NCBI GenBank assembly: GCA_003219395.1
Contig: QHOR01000154.1
Location: forward strand, 1 to 5,905
Origin: Verrucomicrobiota bacterium
GTDB lineage: Bacteria > Verrucomicrobiota > Verrucomicrobiia > Chthoniobacterales > UBA10450
DNA length: 5,905 nucleotides
Direction of reading: 5' to 3'
Below, piece after piece: positions 1 through 4,364 of the stretch. A model generated the notes under the pieces. It searched no databases, was not told the DNA's origin, and worked only from the letters and a program-made list of their open reading frames with translations. Every line of letters begins with the position of its first letter. The stretch's first letter is position 1. The translations under genes and the position numbers were made by a program.

Positions 1-3
1 GTG

Positions 4-18
4 GACGGCTCAGCCGTC
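4..18. other. small hairpin at left edge
   Basis: The sequence gacggctcagccgtc is a 7-bp inverted repeat around one base. It can fold as a 6-bp stem (gacggc/gccgtc) with a tca loop. A pyrimidine-rich stretch follows but there is no T-run, so it is at best a weak terminator for a gene left of the window. It may also belong to the repeat-rich spacer that follows directly. Confidence 0.35.
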
Positions 19-26
19 TCTCTCCT

Positions 27-61
27 GACTATCAACTCTCAACCATCAGCTATCGACTAAT
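27..61. repeat. degenerate heptanucleotide tandem repeat (consensus AACTATC)
   Basis: Five successive 7-bp units fit the consensus AACTATC (in another phase CTATCAA). The units at 27-33, 34-40, 41-47 and 48-54 each differ from it by one or two bases, and the unit at 55-61 by three. The next bases (62-75) keep a pyrimidine-rich character but lose the period. The array lies outside any gene and resembles the short tandemly repeated repetitive (STRR) heptamers known best from cyanobacteria. Its function is unknown. Confidence 0.6.
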
Positions 62-255
62 CTCATCCTTCTCCCCGCCTTCACTCCCGAAACGGTTCCG
101 GCAATTGGCCCAATGGGAAGTCGTATCCAGTTACAGCAGCGCAACTGCTCCCGATTCACACGGGATTTCTCGCGCCGATCCACTTTTTCAAGCTCGCAAA
201 GAACTAAAATCAGAAGTAGCGGCTTGCGCTGCTCGCTGCAAGAATTTTTTCGCAG
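62..255. other. non-coding spacer with small inverted repeats
   Basis: I see no credible gene here. The two open frames that cross it start at about 105 and 113, lack recognisable domains and run into the methyltransferase 3' end on the other strand. Three inverted repeats lie close together: attgg/ccaat around 104-114, cagtt/aactg at 128-132 and 143-147 (10-nt loop), and tcccg/cggga at 149-153 and 161-165 (7-nt loop, then tttct). They may be remnants of termination signals or a structured transcript. None has the T-run of a classical intrinsic terminator. Confidence 0.4.
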
Positions 256-999
256 TTATCTGGCTGGCATCGCCACAAACCGCCGGCCAAGTGCATTAAT
301 CGAGCCGTCGGCTGCCAGTATTACTTCCTGTTCTGCGTAAGATCGAAGGATTGCGTCTCGTTTCTCTGCCGCGCTGATGGCGTTTGCGATGTACCGAAAG
401 TAATAGGCCGCGTCCTCCATTATCACGCGGCGAAATGTCTTTTCGATTTGCGCCTCGAGGTCCGCGGCTGTGTGCAGTTCTTCCTCGTGGTTTTGCCGCC
501 ACGCTCTCAAAGTCTCAGTCTTTGATAATATCCTGCCCAAAAATTCATCGCTCGCGGTAAGCGCTTGTGTCGCCTCGAGGAAATGGATCGCGCTTGTAAA
601 CCATCGCAATGTTTTCTCGTCGGCAGATTCGTAAGCAAAATCTTCTACGATGAGGCAGCCGCCATCGTCGAGACTGTCCGCCGCGTGTCGGATCGATTCA
701 TCGAGCGGATGAATGTGATGCAGAGAGCGAGTGAACAAGATCGCATCGAAACGGCCGTCATCAAACTCAGGCCAAGTAGCAATGCGCGCATCCGCGCCGA
801 GCTGCTGTGCCGCGGTAACAGACTCGGAATCACTGTCAATCGCGACAACCGTATGGCCGTGCTTCGACAGATGCACAGCCAATTCGCCTGTTCCACAACC
901 CACCTCAAGGAGGCGTCCGCATTCGGAAGGAAGAAATCGCTCAACAAAATCGTACGTGTAACGCGTTTCGAACCGCATCTTTCCGTAGTTTAACTCCAC
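256..999 (-). CDS. class I SAM-dependent methyltransferase
   Basis: A 247-residue cytoplasmic protein with the Rossmann-type methyltransferase fold (Methyltransf_11/25-like). Motif I is VGCGTG at residues 33-38 (SAM binding). The acidic end of strand 2 is D55 in VVAIDSD, which should contact the ribose of SAM. FDAILF at 84-89 with HH at 94-95 matches motif IV, and DDGGCLIVED at 111-120 is the post-motif strand. The C-terminal 120 or so residues are helical and charged and probably select the substrate; nothing visible identifies it (small molecule, lipid or quinone are possible). The start used is GTG at 999, with a GGGAAG-like site 7 nt upstream. ATG at 978 would give 240 residues and keep all motifs. 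The gene is divergent from hldD, with 29 bp between start codons, so the two probably share a promoter region. Confidence 0.85.
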   Translation of the reverse strand: MELNYGKMRFETRYTYDFVERFLPSECGRLLEVGCGTGELAVHLSKHGHTVVAIDSDSESVTAAQQLGADARIATWPEFDDGRFDAILFTRSLHHIHPLDESIRHAADSLDDGGCLIVEDFAYESADEKTLRWFTSAIHFLEATQALTASDEFLGRILSKTETLRAWRQNHEEELHTAADLEAQIEKTFRRVIMEDAAYYFRYIANAISAAEKRDAILRSYAEQEVILAADGSINALGRRFVAMPAR

Positions 1000-1028
1000 G
1001 CTTGCGCTTCCCGCCTCAAGATTTATCT

Positions 1029-1985
1029 ATGTTTCTCCAAATTCATTCTCAATTGGACTCTTCTCAGAACTTCATCATCACCGGTGGCGCTGGCTTTATC
1101 GGATCGAATCTCACCTTGGCGCTGCAGGAAAAATTCCCGGACGCGCGGCTGATTGTAATCGACGATTTTCGGTCGGGTGATTTCAAGAATCTCGCCGGGT
1201 ACCGCGGCGATTTCGTGGCGCAAAATCTGGCGAATCTCGATTGGCGAAGGCAATTCGGCGACCAAAAGTTCGATGGCATTTTCCACCTGGCATCCATCAC
1301 AGACACAACCAACCACGACCAGTTCGAGCAGGTGCACGATAACGTGGAGAGTTTCAGGCACATCCTGAATTTTGCGCGTCCGACCAAGACGCGAATCATC
1401 TACGCTTCTTCGGCAGCGACCTACGGCCCTGCGACTGAGGCAAGTGTAGAATCAAATGGGGCCGCGCCGGCAAACGTTTACGCGTTTTCCAAGGTGGTTA
1501 TGGATAATATCGCCAGGCGCGCTGCCGCCGAGTCGTCCGATTGGATCATCGTAGGCTTGCGGTACTTCAACGTTTATGGACCGCGCGAAGCACACAAGGG
1601 GATGCCGGCCAGCATGATCTATCATTTGTCGCGACAAATAAAGGCCGGCCAGCGGCCGCGGATTTTCAAGCACGGCGAGCAGAAACGCGATTTTGTTTAT
1701 GTGAAGGACATCGTCGAAGGCAGCATTCGTGGGCTCGATGCACGAGCTAGCGGAATTTACAACTTGGGCTCGGGGCAGGCGCGGTCGTTCAACGATCTGG
1801 TTGGCGTTCTAAACAACTGCTTGGGCACCAATTTCGAGCCGGATTACATCGACAATCCACACGCTCATTATCAAAACTTCACAGAGGCCGATCTCTCGAA
1901 CGCACGCAGTGCGCTCGGGTACGAGCCGCGGTTTCCTCTGGAGGACGGTGTGCGCGATTACATGCAGTGGTTGTATCCCGGGTAG
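1029..1985 (+). CDS. hldD: ADP-L-glycero-D-manno-heptose-6-epimerase
   Basis: A 318-residue extended SDR enzyme that converts ADP-D-glycero-beta-D-manno-heptose to the L-glycero form, the last step before heptose enters the LPS inner core. The NAD(P)-binding motif is G19-x-x-G22-x-x-G25 (TGGAGFIGSN). SSAATYG at 127-133 supplies the catalytic Ser/Thr region, and Y151-x-x-x-K155 (YAFSK) is the SDR catalytic pair. RYFNVYGPRE followed by H189-K190-G191 matches the E. coli segment containing the second catalytic residue Lys178. KRDFVYV and the C-terminal YQNFTEADLSN and DYMQWL blocks are typical of HldD rather than of GalE-type epimerases. The ATG at 1029 gives a 14-residue N-terminal extension over E. 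coli HldD; a TTG at 1002 is also in frame but would leave only 2 bp to the divergent gene. No strong Shine-Dalgarno is visible. No other heptose gene lies in the window. Confidence 0.92.
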   Translation: MFLQIHSQLDSSQNFIITGGAGFIGSNLTLALQEKFPDARLIVIDDFRSGDFKNLAGYRGDFVAQNLANLDWRRQFGDQKFDGIFHLASITDTTNHDQFEQVHDNVESFRHILNFARPTKTRIIYASSAATYGPATEASVESNGAAPANVYAFSKVVMDNIARRAAAESSDWIIVGLRYFNVYGPREAHKGMPASMIYHLSRQIKAGQRPRIFKHGEQKRDFVYVKDIVEGSIRGLDARASGIYNLGSGQARSFNDLVGVLNNCLGTNFEPDYIDNPHAHYQNFTEADLSNARSALGYEPRFPLEDGVRDYMQWLYPG

Positions 1986-2017
1986 CGGGTGCGGCTCACG
2001 CGCTGGCGAGCCCGTCC

Positions 2018-2027
2018 CGCGATCGCG
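2018..2027. other. 10-bp perfect palindrome
   Basis: The sequence cgcgatcgcg lies 33 bp after the hldD stop and is followed by aacttttc. As RNA it could give only a short stem with a 4-nt loop. With the T-run it is a weak candidate for hldD termination. GCGATCGC also resembles the cyanobacterial HIP1 octamer, but a single copy means nothing here. Confidence 0.2.
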
Positions 2028-2078
2028 AACTTTTCTGGCGCTATACACCCAGTTAAATTCGCGCACCAACCGAAGACT

Positions 2079-2101
2079 GTTTCGGCGCACGCCGCCGAAA
2101 C
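2079..2101. terminator. 9-bp stem-loop in convergent gap, candidate bidirectional terminator
   Basis: A perfect 9-bp stem, gtttcggcg (2079-2087) with cgccgaaac (2093-2101), closes a 5-nt loop. It lies between the convergent hldD and OsmC genes, 20 bp beyond the OsmC stop and 93 bp beyond the hldD stop. There is no T-run on either side, so it may stop transcription only with Rho or act as an RNA-end stabiliser. Position and stem strength are the evidence; function is inferred. Confidence 0.5.
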
Positions 2102-2104
2102 CAT

Positions 2105-2119
2105 CACGCGAAGCGCGTG
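2105..2119. terminator. second stem-loop next to the OsmC stop codon
   Basis: cacgcg (2105-2110) pairs with cgcgtg (2114-2119) around an aag loop, 2 bp beyond the OsmC stop on its downstream side. Part of it can pair instead with the neighbouring hairpin: gcgcac at 2085-2090 is complementary to gtgcgc at 2117-2122, so the two structures may compete. No T-run follows on either strand. Confidence 0.35.
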
Positions 2120-2121
2120 CG

Positions 2122-2532
2122 CTACCCGTCCCAGAAAAATTTCGTCGGCCGATCGATTTCCGCAGGCAGACTTTTGTGCACGGGACAATTGAGGGCAGTC
2201 TGCTCCAGCACTTCGCGATACGGCGAATCGGGTGGAAGCGGAATATGAACTTCCGACGGGAGCGTGACGATGCGACGTGGCGCATCCTTGGACATTTCCT
2301 TTTGTACTGACACAGTCATTCCGCGCAGATCGACGCCGAGTTCCTGCGCCTTGATTCCCATCGTCGTGGTCATGCATGTCGCCAGGGCGGTGGCGACAAG
2401 ATCAGTCGGCGAAAACGCTTCACCTTTGCCTTTGTTATCACTGGGCGCGTCAGTGGAAATTTTCGACTGCGATGGTCCGTGCGTAGCGTCGCAATGCAAA
2501 TCGCCGCTGTAACTGACATTAACCTTGACCAT
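2122..2532 (-). CDS. OsmC/Ohr-family protein (probable thiol peroxidase)
   Basis: A 136-residue cytoplasmic protein of the OsmC/Ohr family, whose members reduce organic hydroperoxides with a pair of cysteines. C53 sits in the LATCMTTTMG helix and C116 in NCPVHKSL, the two family cysteine positions. SPTDLVATAL at 41-50 is the usual lead-in to the first cysteine. The closing NCPVHKSL block and the short length suit the YhfA/OsmC-like branch better than Ohr, so the exact substrate is open. The ATG at 2532 gives a family-like N-terminus (MVKVNVSYSGDLHCDATHG) with no obvious Shine-Dalgarno. The gene is downstream of the GH26-like gene on the same strand, but 132 bp of repeat-bearing spacer separates them, so an independent promoter is likely. 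An extra cysteine, C14, lies outside the conserved pair. Confidence 0.88.
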   Translation of the reverse strand: MVKVNVSYSGDLHCDATHGPSQSKISTDAPSDNKGKGEAFSPTDLVATALATCMTTTMGIKAQELGVDLRGMTVSVQKEMSKDAPRRIVTLPSEVHIPLPPDSPYREVLEQTALNCPVHKSLPAEIDRPTKFFWDG

Positions 2533-2571
2533 GCGGAATTATGCGGCGCGTTTCGCGACTTGTCATGGTGG

Positions 2572-2627
2572 GAAATGACGAAATCCTGATGATCAACGAC
2601 AAAGGAAGCTCGAATGTCCCAATGACC
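2572..2627. repeat. degenerate heptad repeat array upstream of OsmC
   Basis: Reading the plus strand from 2572 in 7-bp steps gives eight units related to GAAATGA/CGAATGA. Five of the first six end in GA (TGA, TGA, CGA, GGA, CGA), while the last two (2614-2627) are poorer. The array lies between the OsmC start and the end of the hydrolase gene, so it may overlap the OsmC promoter or 5' leader. It is a relative, in opposite orientation, of the array at 2657-2684. The repeat is degenerate and was recognised by eye. Confidence 0.5.
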
Positions 2628-2656
2628 GCAAGCGATTCGGGCTTGGTCGTTGCTCC

Positions 2657-2684
2657 TTCATTCATCATTCGTGCTTCGTCATTT
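2657..2684. repeat. heptad repeat array overlapping the 3' end of the hydrolase gene
   Basis: Four 7-bp units fit the plus-strand consensus GTCATTC: 2657-2663, 2664-2670, 2671-2677 and 2678-2684. The array runs across the stop codon at 2665-2667 of the minus-strand hydrolase gene and encodes its last residues (MTKHE) and the stop. Its right end, ttcgtcatttc at 2675-2685, is an exact 11-bp inverted copy of gaaatgacgaa at 2572-2582. Confidence 0.6.
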
Positions 2685-3732
2685 CAATTGGCGTCTCCTG
2701 AATTTTGTCCGCGTGCTTTGCAAGCTCATCGCGAAACACCCGTGTGAGATCAACATCGTGGAGAATGATCATGTCGCTATCGTGTCTTTTATGGTCGTCG
2801 TTTTGCCAGCCTTCATTCCACCAGCAGAAACCGATCACGCCGGGCCATCGATTTGAGAAAAGATCTTCCAGCGCCGACTTTGCCCAGCCCGCTGCGTTGA
2901 TACGCCGATTGTGCAGGTCGCAACCGAATTCGGCAATGATGATTGGCTTGCCAGGTGCGAGCTTCATCAGACGCGGATAGGCCTCGCGCATCTTAAAGGC
3001 TAGACTTTCGGTGCTGTCGGTTGTCATAGGCGTGGTTGGTCCATAGGCGCTGAGAGCGACCCAGTCGCAATAGTCTTCGCCAGGAAAATAATTCTCGAAC
3101 CGATTCCAATATTTCTCTGGCTCATCGAGCCAGTTCACGTGCCAGACCCAGTGCAAATTATTGGCCCCCTCAGCGCGCATCAGATCGACAATGTGCCGGT
3201 ACGCCGCGACATAGCGTGCTGGACCTTCTCTGGCGCCGCCATTCCACTTACCGTTCCAGCTGAACCAGTCTCCGTTCGGCTCCGTTCCCCATTCAATCAG
3301 AATCGGAGAGCCAAAATTTTTCGCGTCGCGCGCCCATGCGCGAAGATCGTTATCGAATTTGCCAGAGACGATTCTCTGAAGCGAAAAGAATTTCTCTGAA
3401 TGTTTCTGATCGACATCCGACCGAAGCATCAGCCGGACGTATGGGATCTTTCCGAGATCACGAATCCAGCTACACATCGCAACCGGAAATCTCCGAGACT
3501 CGAACCAGTTGTTTGCGAAATAAATCCACGCGACTTGTTTGCCGACCCCTTCTTCGTATCCGACCACATCCTTCGGAGTAACATCGTGCTCAGTTGGGTC
3601 GTGCTCGTCCGTGCCAACACCACCCCAATAGAAGCCGTGGTACAGTTTGCCAGCCGGCGGCAGGCCAACGTGGTGCTCTTGCGCCTGCACTGTTGCCGCG
3701 CAAAACGCCAGCAGCAGGTGAATTGTCTTCAC
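2665..3732 (-). CDS. secreted glycoside hydrolase, GH26 (beta-mannanase)-like
   Basis: A 355-residue protein with an N-terminal signal peptide (VKTIHLLLAFCAATVQA, cleavage likely before QE), so it acts in the periplasm or outside the cell. The body looks like a single (beta/alpha)8 barrel of clan A. The likely acid/base is E151 in WGTEPNGDWF and the likely nucleophile E268 in IIIAEFG, 117 residues apart, close to the GH26 arrangement. Aromatic-rich strands such as HWVWHVNW (194-201) would line a sugar-binding cleft. Characterised GH26 mannanases have His before the acid/base Glu; here it is Thr150, so mannan specificity is uncertain and a related clan-A family is possible. GTG at 3732 is preferred because it puts the signal peptide at the very start; TTG at 3768 would add 12 residues. 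No carbohydrate-binding module is visible. The C-terminus lies inside a heptad repeat. Confidence 0.7.
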   Translation of the reverse strand: MKTIHLLLAFCAATVQAQEHHVGLPPAGKLYHGFYWGGVGTDEHDPTEHDVTPKDVVGYEEGVGKQVAWIYFANNWFESRRFPVAMCSWIRDLGKIPYVRLMLRSDVDQKHSEKFFSLQRIVSGKFDNDLRAWARDAKNFGSPILIEWGTEPNGDWFSWNGKWNGGAREGPARYVAAYRHIVDLMRAEGANNLHWVWHVNWLDEPEKYWNRFENYFPGEDYCDWVALSAYGPTTPMTTDSTESLAFKMREAYPRLMKLAPGKPIIIAEFGCDLHNRRINAAGWAKSALEDLFSNRWPGVIGFCWWNEGWQNDDHKRHDSDMIILHDVDLTRVFRDELAKHADKIQETPIEMTKHE

Positions 3733-3810
3733 TGCACAACTGTAAGGCGCGCAGACTTCGCCTGCCAAATGGGCAACCGGGTTCTCTCCCTTTTGCGAAA
3801 CACGTACGGT

Positions 3811-4260
3811 ATGAAAAAGAAAATTACCGGAAAAGATCTAACAAAGGAACCGCCACGCAGTCCGCGTATTCGCGTTGGCGGTTACGCAATTCTTGGCCGC
3901 ACAATCGATAAATGCCGCGCGTTGGTAGCCGGAAACATTGGCGAATATCACTTCGATTGTCCTCTCGATAATGTGCTCTTCGGTTTCAAAGGCGTGAAGG
4001 GCGACGACTTCAAAGCGCAAATCGAGCAGGGCGCGAGTGACCAGGAAGTCGTGGAATGGCTCAATCAGAATGGCGAAGAGAAAACGCCGGCGGAAATTAA
4101 ACGTTGGGCTGACGAAGTGGAGGCAAGCAGTCTCTACAACCATCCGGAAGACGAAAAGCGCGACTACTTCAGCGAACAGGTCAAGAAACTCGGGCTCGAT
4201 CCGGCGAAAACCACTACGTTCGAGTGGCTGGAAGTGGATGACAGAGTCTCCCATCAGTAA
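3811..4260 (+). CDS. DUF5069 domain protein of unknown function
   Basis: A 149-residue soluble protein without signal peptide or membrane segment. It matches what I know of DUF5069: an N-terminal DLTKEPPRSPR block (9-19), GGYAILGR (23-30), DKCRA (33-37) and GEYHFDCPLD (44-53). The middle and C-terminal parts are charged and helical (for example DQEVVEWLNQNG and the KRWADEVE segment) and end in FEWLEVDDR. The family is common in Verrucomicrobia and related bacteria; its biochemical role is not established to my knowledge. Two cysteines, C35 and C50, lie in conserved blocks. ATG at 3811 is chosen because it begins just before the conserved block. The open frame extends upstream to 3400, but that part is the antisense shadow of the hydrolase. 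There is no clear Shine-Dalgarno. The gene is divergent from the hydrolase (78 bp between starts) and convergent with the permease. Confidence 0.8.
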   Translation: MKKKITGKDLTKEPPRSPRIRVGGYAILGRTIDKCRALVAGNIGEYHFDCPLDNVLFGFKGVKGDDFKAQIEQGASDQEVVEWLNQNGEEKTPAEIKRWADEVEASSLYNHPEDEKRDYFSEQVKKLGLDPAKTTTFEWLEVDDRVSHQ

Positions 4261-4265
4261 AAGGC

Positions 4266-4318
4266 CGCATAACGAGACGCTGCAGCGTCCGCTGTCGCAG
4301 TGGACAGCACGTTACGCG
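4266..4318. other. branched palindromic element (predicted three-way junction), possible terminator
   Basis: In the 104-bp gap between convergent genes, an outer stem pairs 4266-4274 with 4310-4318 (8 of 9 positions, the mismatch being 4269/4315). It encloses two hairpins: the perfect 14-bp palindrome gacgctgcagcgtc (4276-4289), and gctgtc (4291-4296) paired with gacagc (4303-4308) around a 6-nt loop. Single unpaired bases at 4275, 4290 and 4309 join the arms. It starts 6 bp after the DUF5069 stop and ends 47 bp from the permease stop. There is no T-run. It may terminate transcription from both sides or be a dispersed REP-like element. Confidence 0.5.
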
Positions 4319-4364
4319 ATTGTGTGCTCTGGATCAGCTGAGAAGAGTATCCGATACAGCGTCG

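Noticed and set aside
27..61. CRISPR array
   Set aside because: The units are 7 bp with no spacers, and no cas gene is present.
149..165. T-arm-like hairpin (5-bp stem, 7-nt loop) suggesting a tRNA
   Set aside because: The loop attcaca does not fit the TTCRANY consensus in register, and no acceptor stem or anticodon arm can be built around it.
105..340. Two short plus-strand open frames at the left end
   Set aside because: No recognisable domain or ribosome binding site, and they run into the antisense of the methyltransferase.
1809..2377. Minus- and plus-strand open frames crossing the hldD/OsmC gap
   Set aside because: They overlap the two real genes in other frames, contain no family motif and cross strong hairpins.
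3400..3810. Upstream extension of the DUF5069 frame to an ATG at 3400
   Set aside because: This stretch is antisense to the well-supported hydrolase and has low-complexity, Arg/Cys-rich shadow composition. The family's conserved block begins just after 3811.
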